64,000 bases of DNA from Sequoia sempervirens. Its lineage: Eukaryota; Streptophyta; Pinopsida; Cupressales; Cupressaceae. The position numbers and the translations under genes were made by a program. Positions 1 to 11,247 of this stretch are shown here, piece by piece (position 1 is the first letter of the stretch; each line of letters opens with the position of its first letter). The notes beneath the pieces were generated by a model. It had not been told where the DNA came from. It did not search any database and saw nothing but the letters and a program-made list of their open reading frames with translations. The DNA lies in the NCBI GenBank assembly GCA_007258455.2, contig VDFB02252616.1:116328128-116392127 (forward strand), read 5' to 3'.

Positions 1-806
1 GAATGCCAAAAAATTAATTTTGGGTACAACAGATCATACACAAGCTGAACACCCAGAGTTCCAACGACATTCAAACCTCTAAACTTGCCTTGAAAGGTCA
101 TTAGATATATAAGGTAGGATATCATGTGGAATTCATGGGCCTTGAAGAACTTTGTTATCTGACGGTGGAGACAATTACTAGTCAATGCTAGCCAATCATA
201 GTGTTCTGCTCTGTCAACAATTTGGGAAATGATGTAAAACATCCAAGGTTGGAATTTATTGGCCTCTGCTTGGCTTGTAACTCGATTGAGCAAAGTAATC
301 ATGACTGCAAATTCCTCCTTGAACTCATTGCATCCAACATTCCTTGGAAAAGTATTTTGCTTCTCTTTCAGCCACTTCTAAGCCATTCTTTTCCGACACT
401 TGTCCTTTTGCACATATCACGCCTTTTCACATTCTTCAATAGATATGATGAAATTTTTTGTCCATGGTGGTATTGCAAAACATTTCTCAATATCTTCCAG
501 CTTGAAGCTGCAAATAATACACCCATTTGGTGATATGATTTCTCATGAAGTTGAATTGTAATGCTTGATACAAGCAATTACGAATTCAAGGCTTTGCACC
601 GAGATGGGGATAGAACTTGCTGCAAGCAACCTGGAATGATCGAGATTTTTGACTGCAATGTTTCCTGCGTCTTCCAAAGCAAACAAATCAAACACTGGAA
701 GCATATGATGTAGGTTGGTTTCGAATGTTCTCAGGAAATCATGGAGCAACACTAATTTGGTCCTGAATTTTGTTGGAGAATACTGCATGTCGAAAAACTT
801 GACTTT
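1..806 (-). pseudogene. Decayed unrecognised protein-coding frame A
   Basis: Reading the minus strand from about 806 down to the window edge gives one frame of more than 260 codons, broken by only three stops (near 545, 440 and 395). This is far longer than chance in such AT-rich DNA. The readable product includes PPWTKNFIISIEECEKA, KQNTFPRNVGCNEFKEEF and KFQPWMFYIISQIVDRAEH. It looks like a globular, partly helical protein with many Trp and Tyr and no membrane segment. I do not recognise the family. The style recalls the multi-copy, transposon-associated frames of large plant genomes, such as plant-mobile-domain-like proteins, but no diagnostic motif proves that. The frame leaves the window, so its C-terminus is unseen. 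Upstream it stops about 130 bp before the solo LTR. Frames B (4324-5406) and C (25117-27002) have a similar character. Confidence 0.5.
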
Positions 807-933
807 TGACTGTAAACAAGCCTATGTTCAAAAAAGTTCTGCCCAAGAGCTAAAAATAGATCATTGATTTTTATTTTTTTTCGAAAAAAGGAAGATTCTC
901 CAAAAAAAACCCGAGGTTTGGGTTTTATAGACA

Positions 934-938
934 ACCTC
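934..938. repeat. Target-site duplication of solo LTR 1 (left copy)
   Basis: ACCTC immediately precedes the LTR and is repeated exactly at 2193-2197, just after the terminal CA. The match fixes both ends of the LTR even though its first dinucleotide has mutated. Confidence 0.85.
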
Positions 939-2192
939 TATAATGTCCCCTTTTTCAACGTGATCTTGTTTGATGACGGTTAGCCTATCTCTTGGACCCT
1001 TGTAGGCTGACAGGATTTGGTTAGAGGGTCACTGGCCTTATTTGGTGGGTTTTGTCATTTCTGTCCTTTGAGTTCAGTGATTGGCTCACAGCAGGCCTTG
1101 GCAGTTCAGTGATTGGCAGTTTCTGATGGCACGTCAATACGATATGTTATGAGCAAGATATTAATATTTTAGTGAAATTAAAGTGTTTTAACTTTATTTG
1201 ACGGAATATTATAAAGTTGACTTGACTTTATAATAAAGTATTCACTTAAATTTATTTAAGTGAAATTTAAAACACTTTATGGAAAGGGGCGCCCACTTAT
1301 TTAAATGTTGACTATTGAAAAAGTGTAAAATACATTTTAAATGTATTTTAAATGAAAAGTGGCGTCACTTTTGAGAATGCATGCCTTTTGGGGTCTTATA
1401 AGCAACCAAAGGAAAAATTGAACTCATCTTTTGACTATTTGATATTTTCTCTTTGGCTTTGGCTGAGCTTGGTTTCTCTGAGACAATGGTTTAAGGAGAT
1501 TTATCTTTGGAGAGCGGCAATTCTTCACAGATCTATGATTGTGAGACTGTGAAAGGTCAGTTGAATGATTGCAACAACGAGAGCTTCAATTCAGGAGTTT
1601 CTACAGTGCTTAATCAAGATTTTCGGTGCAGTATTCAGTAGTTTTCAATAAGATACAGGAGGGTTTGAGAGATTGGCATCATTCTTCATTTGGTGGACAC
1701 TCCAGCTTCATGGCCGTACCTTCCTTGTTGAGGGCGTGATTCCTTCTTGAAGTGTGTGGCTCTTCTATCAAGGGCGTTTGAAGTTTTGAGGAGAAACGCC
1801 TTATTCCTTGAGGGTTTTTCATCTTCTCCTTTGGCGTCTAGCTACTATAGTCCATTTGCCTCAATTTTCAGATTGGAGATTTTATTTTGTAGTCTTCTAC
1901 ACTGGAATTCATCAATCTTCATCATTCTTGGCTGGCAAACTGGAATATTTTCTTAATAAAATAATCTGGAGCATTTCGGGTATGTCTATCATATGTAATC
2001 TCTTTGTTACAGTTATTTAATACCTTCTGCACTTTCATTTTGTCAATTTTAGCTCAGATTTGAGTTTTATGAGCAATTATATGAAATTCGCCCTTCTACT
2101 TCTATCTAGAAACTTCCTCTAAAAACTTAAAAAACACAAAAAGATAAGCAAAACTATAGGGTTCGAGTTGGGAGTCAGCTGGGCTCATCACA
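939..2192 (+). mobile_element. Solo LTR 1 (Ty3/gypsy type), 1254 bp
   Basis: The element starts TATAATGTCCCC (the expected TG has decayed to TA) and ends CTCATCACA. It is flanked by a perfect 5-bp direct repeat, ACCTC, at 934-938 and 2193-2197, the size gypsy integrases make. No primer site or polypurine tract adjoins it, so it is a solo LTR left by LTR-LTR recombination. It shares its start (ATGTCCCC), a block GACCCTTGTAGGCTGA near 997-1012, and an AT-rich U3 section with the solo LTR at 9153-10529, so both belong to one family or close relatives. A likely TATA box (TTATAAGC) lies near 1396, and AATAAAATAA near 1955 could serve in polyadenylation. Short frames inside it are not genes. Confidence 0.87.
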
Positions 2193-2197
2193 ACCTC

Positions 2198-4080
2198 GTT
2201 TCGAAGAGACCCAGGTCGTCAGATTTTGAAAATCTGAATTTTTCCCAAAAAAGCAAGATCATGCAAGATTTCCTAAAAAGTAGGGCTGAAAAACTAAGAT
2301 CTGGGTTTTGTAGATAATTTCGTGCTGAAGAGACCTAGATCGTCAGATTTTGAAAAATGTGAGGATTTCTCGAACATGTGTGATTTCCTAAAAAATAGGG
2401 GCCAACATGCAAATTTTAAAATTTTTGAATCTTCAAGAGGAGTGAAAAAGTAGACCCAAATCAATGAAACTTGAAAATTTTGACCACTTGTTTCTGAAAC
2501 GTGATGCCCTAGAAAAATAGACCATGAAAAAGTGTGCTTTTGTGCTTCCCAATCTCGAATCCACAAAGAACGCTGAAAAATCTCTCTGTTTGAGTCTCCA
2601 AATCTTGATGAGAAGAAAATTTTATGTTTCTTCCTCTGAAAGCCAACCTGTAAATTATGCAAAATGAATGCTAAAAGCTTTCTTCAATAGGGTTTGGAGA
2701 TAAAAAGCATTTTCATGCAAAACCCTAAAATTTTGGGGTCTAGCATACAAAAATATCTGACTTCGTTTGCATCAAAACAGAGAATTCCTAAAACGTAGGG
2801 TGGAAAAAGCATGCACATGAGGATGTTTTCAAAAAAAATTCTAAGTGGAGATGACTTGGGCGCCTTCCTTGAAATAAGGTGCCCAACTTCTCCAAAGTTA
2901 GATTATTTTTTACAATTTTCAATTTTTGCTCGCCTCTACCTCCGTTGAAGCCTAATTCTGACTTTGACGATCCGTCAAATTGGCACTCTCAATTGATAAT
3001 CTCTGTTTGACCATGGCAATCTCATCTTTGACCATTGTTTAAGTGATCCCCAGCTTCATTCCGGCATCTAACAACGTTTGATCGTGATTGCATACCCCAA
3101 AAACCATTGACGAAGGTCGAATCGAAGAAAACATGGATGATGCAAAAAATCTTCTAAGTGTTGATAGTAAAGGCACCCTCCTTGAAAAATGGCGCCCAAG
3201 TATTCCAGACTTGAAACTTGTCTAAAATTTTCAACTTTTACTTTCCTTTGTTTCGTGTGTAGCTGGTAACCCCTATTCAAATGTTGTTTCTCGCCAACTG
3301 GTGAATGGCAAAGACTGAAAGTCAGTCATTTTGGCAAGCTTGATCATATCTGAGTTGAATGGTACCTTCTGCTAGCCTCCGTTGTTGCATCTGATTGATT
3401 CTACAAAAGCCGAAACTGAGTTGACGAAGGAGTTTTGGATGTTTTCTAAAAAACATGAAAAATATTCTAAGGCACTAAAAGCTAGGCGCCTTCCTTGAAA
3501 TAAGGCGCCCAAGCATCCCAATGTTAGTCAAAATTTGATGATTTTCAACTTTTGTGACTTTCTTCGTTTTTCGTGTTTTTGCTTCCATTCGATCTGCATT
3601 TCCCGTTGTCCGACAGATCCTCTGTGCTAGATGATGGATTCATTGAAGAGCCAGCCCTAAAATTGCTTTTGATTGCATTTGATTGGATTTGGATTGGGCT
3701 GAAGAGTCAAATTGTACGTTTTCCGAAAAACGGAAAAAAAATCTAAGGCATGATATCTTGGGCACCCTTGGCTGATAGGGGCGCCTAGCATCACCAAACT
3801 TAGCCATTTTTTCATGATCTTCAAATTTCCTTATTTCCCGTTCACCACCTTTGTCAACTGCGTTGACCATCGTTGGAAGCTAAAAATTGGCTAAGGCATT
3901 GAAAACCAAGCACCCTCCTTAAAATAAGACACTTGGGTTTTCTAGTGTTAGAATATTTTTCACAGATTTTGCCATTTTTAGATTCCCTTCCTTCATTCAC
4001 CGTTTTTCGAGCATCTTTTGCCATTGATCGATCTGTGCAACATTTGAGACTTTGAATTTAACACCTAGCAGTTGGCCTTC
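2198..4080. repeat. Array of diverged tandem repeats with a conserved hairpin core
   Basis: Five related units are anchored by a short core, GGCGCCTTCCTTGAAATAAG or variants, at about 2858, 3171, 3484, 3759 and 3909. The first three are spaced almost exactly 313 bp; later spacings shrink to about 275 and 150. Each core is preceded by a TTCTAAG-like stretch and followed by a block reading roughly ATTTTCAACTTTTG, TTTCGTTT and GACCAT-like text. In the best copy (3485-3509) the arms GGCGCCTT and AAGGCGCC pair perfectly around a 9-nt loop. The leftmost part (2198-2420) holds two shorter repeats about 124 bp apart sharing GTCAGATTTTGAAAA and TTTCCTAAAAA. No convincing protein is encoded; the minus-strand frame at 2294-2662 is a by-product of repeat composition. 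Confidence 0.7.
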
Positions 4081-4323
4081 CTCCATTGATGACCTCGGAG
4101 GTCCTAATTTATCTTTTGGAAAAGCAAAATAGACCCACTAGAGAAATACTAACCTTTTGACAATTCTGACTGGACCAACTTAATCGGGACATATTTTCAA
4201 CCAATCAAAATTAGTTTGAGCCTTGGATACAAAGATTATATTTTTGGACATTTTCTAAAAATAGAATTTTTTTATTTTTAGAAAATTGTGCTAGCATCCA
4301 TTTGACAACAAATCCAAAAAACC

Positions 4324-5406
4324 CTAATTCAAGTCTATTTTCAGAAATTCTATTTTTAGAAATTTCTGAAAATAGAATTTTTTTTTTTTTGACATTTTTA
4401 CAAGACTTGAATCACTTTTACAAAATGCCTTTAATGAAGCAATTTTTTTTATTTTGGGCATTACATTATTAGGAACAACAACATTTTTCAAACAAAATTT
4501 CCAAGTATTTAATGAATCATTTGTTTCCATGCTTTGCTTTAAAAAGCTAGGTAAATTCTTGTGATGTTCTCTGAGCAAAGAAGCAATAATATTTAACTTT
4601 TTCATGGCTTTTAAGTCAAACACTTCTTTATTAAATAATTCTTCAAAGATCATTTTCCAAAAGCTCTTCTCCACTTCAACCATGTCCAACGGTTCAATTT
4701 CACCTTCTATCAAAAAATTTGAACTAACTGACCAAAAATCTGCTCAAATTTCTGATTTTAGTTCACCACACAATTTGTCAAGTTTCTTACAATCTTCTAG
4801 GGCTCCATTAAGGGCTGATAGTTTCGACTCAATGCTTTTAAACCAGAATTGTGAGAGATTTTCTTGTATTTTGGAAAAAACTTGCTCAGCTATAAGTAAG
4901 TTCCTATCTGTGGCTGTCTGCTCTTATCACACTCTACCATAAAAATTCTCTTCCTCAACTGCCGGGATTTCATTATTGCCTTTCTTTTTATCTTCCTTGA
5001 TTATGGTATAATTTTTTCTTGCTTCTTTGATGAATTTATGGCCATCTAAAATGACCTACTCTACCTAGCTTTCTGTTACCTTACCATGACTTTAATATTT
5101 ACTGATTTTGGCAATAGTATCTTTATTAATACTACCGGGCATGACAGCCACTATAGAAGCTAGGGGCATTACATTCACAAGTTGCTCTTTCGTATCTATA
5201 ATGGATTTGATATATCCTGTCTAATTTTTTACCTATTCTTCAAATCACTCCATGGTTTGCTTCTGCTCTTCAATCCTTTGTACCAATTTGGTGGCAAATA
5301 CTTGGAAATTATGCATACCCCCTTCATGCGTCAATGGACCAAGTTCTACTTTGGAAATCTCATGATAAACTACAGCTATATCTTCTTCATTTTTGTAACA
5401 ATACAT
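4324..5406 (-). pseudogene. Decayed unrecognised protein-coding frame B
   Basis: One minus-strand frame of about 360 codons can be followed from an ATG at 5406 down to 4324, although only the last 129 codons are uninterrupted. In-frame stops sit roughly where a Trp or Gln codon would be one transition away (for example in the context TMExFEExVKNxTG, x marking stops). Readable parts include VYHEISKVELGPLTHEGGMH, VMPGSINKDTIAKISKY, and a Lys/Glu/Leu-rich C-terminal half that should form coiled coil. I do not recognise the family. It lies on the same strand as frame A, 3.5 kb upstream of it in reading direction, with the solo LTR and repeat array between. The two could be parts of one ancient gene or element, but nothing seen joins them. 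Confidence 0.5.
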
Positions 5407-7523
5407 GTACTGTTAGATTATTTGCATCATAACGAGGATAAAGGTGAAGCGCTAGTAATAGGCATGGCAGCTCTGACATCAAGAGGGATTGAAAATCTTA
5501 GTGTGGAAAGGGACTTCCTATAATTGATTAACGCTTAACACAAAGGATTCTGCCCTAATTGGAGGTTAAGGCATTATGTAGAAGAGACCCTCATGCTAAG
5601 CTCTCATTTTGCTAAGGTAAGTTTTCAACATTGTACATGCAAACTGAATGTGGTGGACAAATTAGTTAATTCATGGGAAGTATTTGACCAGCATTTGATG
5701 TACAAGCCCCCCTAAATGCTATTTCCTTATCATTTGTTGACCTTAAGGTCATCATTATTTAGTAGTAGTTTCTACTAGTTTAAGAATGTGGCAATTATCG
5801 GAAATGGTGGCTAACTGTTTGCATGTGAGGAATGCAAAAATTATTGGAAATGGTGGCTTATTCATATCTTGGATGCAATGGATTTTAGCACTCCGGCATC
5901 TATCTTTGGCATGGGATTTCTAGTTGTTGGCTTCTTGTTTATTGTTTCTTCGAATGGCATGGCAAAAGAGAGTCCTTGCTAGAGATCCATAGCATAAAAA
6001 AATTGTTTATAAGCATTTGGACACCAATATTCATTGCTCCAACCAACTGGCATTAGGGTTTGCAAAAGCTATCTTAGTAGCTAAATATTTGGGCTAGGTG
6101 GAGCGTTGAGGTTCATAACTATGATCTGTAAAGAGTTCATCTCAAAATTGGTGAAAGCTTTGTCAAATGAAGAACTTTGGCTTTGACTATTATGGCTTTT
6201 TCTTCCTAAGGAATTTGGCGACATGGTGTACCCCCTAAACCATTAAGACGGATGGAACTAAGTAAAAGGGAAAGCAATCAATTAAATCAAAAGAGACTCT
6301 TGGTTTAGAAGGTATAGTTTTGCAAGGAAAGGTGAAGTCACATGAAGATAATTTTGTACATCAAGAGCGTCATCTTCTCTAGGTCTATTCCAAAGTCCTT
6401 GAGGGCCTTATGGTGACTCATTCCAAGGCCGCGAAAAGGTCTCAAGTCAGAATACTATTCTTGTGTTTTGCACAAACTCTATTCATAGGGCTTAGAGATG
6501 CAAGTTAGTGTTACATGGCATATGTTTTCCTTTAATATATTTGTTTGCTTATAGAATTCATGAGGTTGTGGGCCAACAATGCAATTGGGTGCAAGTAGAG
6601 GAGGATGCTAGTGGGGATGAGAATGGTTCTTCTAATATGAGGTGGGGAGTATACTAATTCACATTTGGTGTTTTTGGGACTGATTTCTGGTCTTGGTAGT
6701 GCTTTTCAATTAGTTATGAAGGTATGTGTTGAATGCTCCTCCTATCTGGGTTTCAGCCAATTCAATTTTGTTACTTCTTGTTGGTACATAAGTTTCTACT
6801 TGTGGCTGGCTTGAGGTGGCTTTCTAGGCTATGGAAGCTCTCTAGTTTGTGATAGTGGATCTGCCCCCAACATGACGAGGATTTTTGTCTAGTCATGGCT
6901 GTTTTCTAAGTCTTCTTCGTATTTCTATATTTATATTTAAGCTTCTCAATTGTAATTTTTTGAAGTGAGGTTCTTATTTCCTAGATGAGGGCCCCTATAG
7001 ATTCCCCAACTATTTAATCTTAAAAATAAAATAAAATAAACACTTAAATATGTATAAGAGACATAAAGGATGAATTTAGTGAAGACATAAGTCTATTTTA
7101 ATCGTAGCAGCATTAGTCAGAATCAAGATTAACTCAACAAACCAAAAGTATAAATCAAATTAAATTAATCAAAATTTAACCAAGAGACTAAAATTGCTGA
7201 AAAATTCATATAAATAGGGGGAAATGCCATTTTTGTATTTCAAACCAAATAGAGGATAAAAATTTACTTTTCCTTCTAGCATAGCCCAAAACAATTTTTA
7301 TGTTTTTCTTTTTAAATTCAAAGAAAGGATTTGGATCCCTCCATGGTGCATGCCTAAATTAAGGCCTTCAAGACCATAGGAACCTCCATGGTGAATGTCA
7401 TTTGTAAAATACCCCTTATAATTTTTTCAATTTTTTGCACAAACACTTAACCCGTTAGCGTTAGCAAAACCAAATAAGCTAGTTGAAAGGAACCCTTTCA
7501 CTTTCTGATCACCCAGATCCCAG
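5407..7523. other. Intergenic stretch, no supported gene
   Basis: No open frame here is supported. A plus-strand stretch around 6290-6470 can be read for a while in one frame with few stops (for example VLEGLMVTHSKAAKRSQVR), hinting at an old coding remnant I cannot name. At about 7019-7045 there is an A-rich run of AATAAA-like units, which could be the 3' tail of a decayed non-LTR retrotransposon. That reading is weak, because no endonuclease or RT remnant is visible upstream. Confidence 0.3.
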
Positions 7524-7605
7524 TGTGGGCAAGGTGAGACCATACGGTAGAAAGGGGATCATTAGCTTGTAAAACTAAAACTGCTGGAAAGTAGAATGAG
7601 AGATG

Positions 7606-7740
7606 GCTCAGCCGATCAGAATGTAATGCATATGCAAACTCAACCACTTATTTAGCGGGAGTGTAAGGACGGCTCAACCGATCAGCATGAAATGAGAATG
7701 CAAACTCAACCACTTATTCAGTGGGAGTGTTATCACAAGA
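7606..7740. repeat. Imperfect tandem duplication, about 66-bp unit
   Basis: Two adjacent copies share GGCTCARCCGATCAG, GCAAACTCAACCACTTATT and GGGAGTGT with a few substitutions. A third, more diverged copy may follow at 7757-7800 (GGCGGCTAGCTGACC, TTCAGCGGG). They lie in the U5 end of the gypsy LTR. Confidence 0.6.
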
Positions 7741-9084
7741 AAAGTAAATGTCTGGGCGGCTAGCTGACCCCTTCTGCTTGTTCAGCGGGCAGTATAGGAA
7801 AGTAAATGTTGAAAGTAATGGACGGCGAGGCCTGTTCCTTCCACTAAAAGTGGGAATTACAAAAGTAAAATTGCAGAAATAAGATGACTGAATCAATACT
7901 ACTGATAATAGCCTTACAATATTATAAAATTTGCAAATTACAATGAGAGTTAGATGTCCAATAAGCTCCAATATGAAAGTAGATGATCTCCAGACATAAG
8001 CCAGCCATTCTACCAAAGAAAACAAGCCAAAAACTGAAATTTACCAATCTGATATGAAAGTGCAGCATACAAAAAACTCAGACCAGCAAGCTCCAAACTC
8101 AGTAAAATGCTCAAAACTCAACCAATACTCTTTTGATTGACATGAAACTGAGTGCAAATGAAGCATAGGAGGTAGGCGCCCAAGTCTAAAACAAGAAACA
8201 GTAGCAAACACCTTTGAATATTTTATGCACGCATCACAAGGCACTACAGGAGAGGTACAACTTTCAAGGAGAGGGAGACCAGCAAAAATAAATTCATTTC
8301 TCCATAATAATATCTAAAACTCAACCAAGTGAGGCACCCAAGGAAGACTCAAACATGGGGTCAATACCCAGAACAAGCAAAAATTCACCAAGTGAGCTAC
8401 AAGCAAAAACGTATTTCTGCAAGTACCAAACCAGCAACACAGAAAACTGAGAAACACACCAAAAACTTCAGAAAACATCAAAAGTAAACATCTCCATTAT
8501 GCTCATTTTGCTCTTCAGTGTAAAGAACAATCCAAGGCTTAGCTAGGTGTTATCTTGCAAGCACGAAACTAAATTTGCTAGGAGGTACGCTTTCCTCGAA
8601 GCGAGTCTATAGCAATTTTGGCAACACTCCATTATAATTTTCAATGGATACCCTCAAATGAAGCCCAACACTCTTATTTATAACTTCTCCACAAATTCAA
8701 ATTCATTTCCCTCCAATTAGGGCACCCAAACATGACATTCAAATTCACCTTTATCAATATGCATTTGAGTTTCATTCAAATTTCATTTGCCTCCTTGACT
8801 TGGCGTCCAAACATGAGGAGAGATAACTTTATTAAAATTGCAAATATTTCATAAGTTTGGCGTCCCACTTTATCAAGTGAAAAATACATTATAAATGACT
8901 TAAATATTACCTCTTCAAGAAGTCGTCCACTTTAGCATAGGTAATATTTTTCACTCAAAACATTATTTCTTTAAATATTAAACCTACCAAAATAAGCACC
9001 TCAAATGTTGGAGACCAAACTAAATATACTGCCTTGCCAGAAATAGCCATAATACCAAGTTGTCGAAACACTGCCAAAAATAGT

Positions 9085-9150
9085 ACTGCTAAAAATAGTA
9101 CTTACTATAAATAGCATACTGCTAAAAATAGTACTTACTATAAATAGCAT
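9085..9150. repeat. 33-bp tandem repeat in the LTR, two exact copies
   Basis: The unit starts ACTGCTAAAAATAGTACTTA and ends ATAAATAGCAT. It occurs exactly at 9085-9117 and 9118-9150. A partial third copy continues at 10532 on the other side of solo LTR 2. Within each unit TACT and AGTA flank GCTAAAAAT, giving a weak inverted repeat. Tandem repeats in this part of an LTR (U3) often act as transcriptional enhancers; that role is inferred here. Confidence 0.75.
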
Positions 9151-9152
9151 AC

Positions 9153-10529
9153 TGTCATGTCCCCTTCCAGTTGACATCTCTCAGAGCTTATGATTAGCCT
9201 ATTATGCGACCCTTGTAGGCTGATAGGATGGATAGAGGGTCTTGATGGAGCTTGGCTTGGCTTCGGTTGTCAAAGTTTTACCAGTTGGCTTTCGTTCAGG
9301 CTCATTCGGACGTCTTTTGCCTGACTTGCTATTTTTAGCAGTATTTGGCATTCAGTGGAGCACCCCTGCTATTTTTAGCAGTATGGTTTGGTCATGTGCA
9401 GAATCACTCACTTATTCACCAGCTTCAGACGGTTCGTGAATCGGACATATTTTGAGGGAGATATTAATATTTTAATTGATTAATTAAATATTAATTGTTC
9501 GGAGCTTATATTATAAAGTTATAATATTTTAATATTATAACTTAAGTGAATTGTCTCAAGGGGTCGACCATCATTGAAGGGGCCACTTTTAATTATAATT
9601 TATAATTAAAAGTGAGATTGAAAACTATTGAAAAATTAAAAAGAAAAGTTCGAATTTATTTAAATGATGCCTAATTGAGAAAAGTCGAACTTTTGAGGAG
9701 ATATAAGGGTTTTCATTGGGATTTGAGCTCATTATGATTGAAGTCGAATTTTTGCTGAGTCTTTCTTTTGAGAACAGAGCCAAGGGTTCCAGTTTTCAAC
9801 TTGCATTGGAGAACGTGCAATCTTCAATGTGTGCAGTTCAGAGGCTGTGAAATATCAGCTGATTTATTGCCAGTCAGAGAGATAGCTTCATCCAGAAGTT
9901 ATCACAGTGCTTCATTCTTTGAAATATCTTCAGTCTTTTGGGATGGAATTGTACCAGGAGGGATTCTTTGTGTTAGGCGCCCACTTTCCAAGATCAAAGC
10001 ATTTATTACAAGGGCCATACCAGATCTGTTGCTGCTGTACAGATCCGTACCATTTGTTGCTGGGCCGTACAAACCACAGAGAGCTAAAAAGAGGCGTGTT
10101 TCTTCCTAGAGCAAATTGCCTCTTCTTTTGGCAGTGTGACTTCACAAAAAGGGACGCCATACCTTCTGGAATCTTCTGAAGTCTTCTAGCGCAGGGAGAA
10201 ATGAATGTCTGGGTCAAGCCATACAAATGATCACTTCCAGGCGGCTGCAAATCAGGTTTTCAAATAAAACAAATCAGCTTGTTTTCTATTTGCATGTTAG
10301 GGTTTTAGTTTGTAAACTCTGGATAAACATAAATAAAATATTTGCTATCGATCTGAGATCCAAATTTGTCAATCTTCAGCTTGTAGTATTCATTATTTAT
10401 TTTTAAAGCAATTTCTTTAAAAATCGCATTATTCATCTTTATGCAAAAAAACACAAAAAAAACCAAAAACGTCAAAAACAAGCAAAACACAGACAGTTTC
10501 AGAGATCAGTTAGAACAGGGGTTTCTACA
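9153..10529 (+). mobile_element. Solo LTR 2, nested in the gypsy 3' LTR, 1377 bp
   Basis: It starts TGTCATGTCCCC and ends GGGGTTTCTACA, flanked by the exact 5-bp duplication CATAC at 9148-9152 and 10530-10534. Removing it and one CATAC restores a continuous copy of the 33-bp repeat of the host LTR, which confirms the boundaries. It lies in plus orientation, opposite to its host, and shares the ATGTCCCC start and the GACCCTTGTAGGCTGA block with solo LTR 1. A probable TATA box (GATATAAGG) is near 9698. The motif CTATTTTTAGCAGTAT occurs twice (about 9330 and 9370), the same motif that forms the host's tandem repeat. No coding capacity. Confidence 0.9.
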
Positions 10530-10815
10530 CATACTGCTAAAAATAGTGTCTCCAAATGCATTTTAACCACATTTTGAGTAGCCGTTATAACTTACTAAAA
10601 ATAGTAAGCTCGGAAAAGTTACCTGTTTCAGTTGCATGTCATACCACTACGAAGCTCTCTGAAAACCCAGAAGGAATCCAAAATCCAAACTACAAAACTT
10701 GAACATGCAAGCCTCCAAAACTACCAAAGTACCCTTCTACAAAATAGGAAACCCTAATTTTTGCTTCCGACTAGCCTATAGGCCACCAAGATAGGCTAAC
10801 GACCAACTGCACTAG

Positions 10816-11247
10816 TCACTGCTGAGAAGGGGACATTACAATCCGCCCTCCCCAAGATTGTTGTCCCTCGAGCAATCGTAAGTTTGGATGCTGCAAAATC
10901 TCCTCATTCTCCCAGGTAGCATCCTCAATAGGAAAATTCTTCCACTTCACCAAATACTCTTTGATTGTCCTCCTCAAAGAGCGTTCTCTGGAATTAATAA
11001 TCTCCTTTGGAATCAAAACCAACTGTCCTTCCTCATCCAAAGGAGGCAAATCAGAAGAAGCAACAACATTGTGTCCAAGCGCCTTTTTGAGGTGTGGCAC
11101 GTGGAAGACATTGTTAACTTTGCTACTCAGTTGTAGCTCCAACTCATAAGCCACTTCACCAACTCTCCTAATGACTCTAAATGGCCCATAGAAACGTGAC
11201 TTGAGTTTCTCTGCTCCACTCTTCTTGAGAGTAGACTGCCTGTAAGG
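10816..11247 (-). pseudogene. Gypsy integrase C-terminus with chromodomain
   Basis: The minus-strand frame 11154-10816 carries EYLVKWKNFPIEDATWENEE, a clear chromodomain signature (aromatic residues and WK/WE pairs), 40-50 residues before the stop. Chromodomains at the end of integrase define the chromovirus branch of Ty3/gypsy and are thought to direct integration to particular chromatin. The preceding residues (SSKVNNVFHVPHLKKALGHN) match the usual linker between integrase and chromodomain. The frame is shifted relative to the integrase core, so the polyprotein is broken. The stop falls just inside the 3' LTR start. Confidence 0.85.
10841..10855 (-). promoter_or_regulatory. Polypurine tract of the minus-strand gypsy element
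   Basis: Read on the minus strand, CTTGGGGAGGGCGGAT lies immediately before the TGTAATG start of the 3' LTR. This is the expected plus-strand primer of an LTR retrotransposon and fixes the LTR start at 10840. Confidence 0.75.

Larger units (their letters stand above)
7524..10840 (-). mobile_element. 3' LTR of the minus-strand chromodomain gypsy element
   Basis: On the minus strand the LTR begins TGTAATGTCCCCTTCTCAG at 10840, directly after a purine-rich tract, exactly where a 3' LTR should start. It is interrupted by solo LTR 2 (9153-10529). A TATA-like TTATAAATAAG lies near 8670 in the minus orientation. The far end is not certain: a terminal CA giving TGTGGGC on the plus strand at 7524 is my best guess, for an LTR of about 1.9 kb without the insertion. 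It is related to solo LTRs 1 and 2 by its ATGTCCCC start and the GTTAGCCTAT block. The matching 5' LTR is not in the window. Confidence 0.65.

Noticed and set aside
2858..3940. CRISPR-like array of palindromic repeats
   Set aside because: Period about 313 bp with diverged units, plant context, no cas genes. It is a satellite-like repeat.
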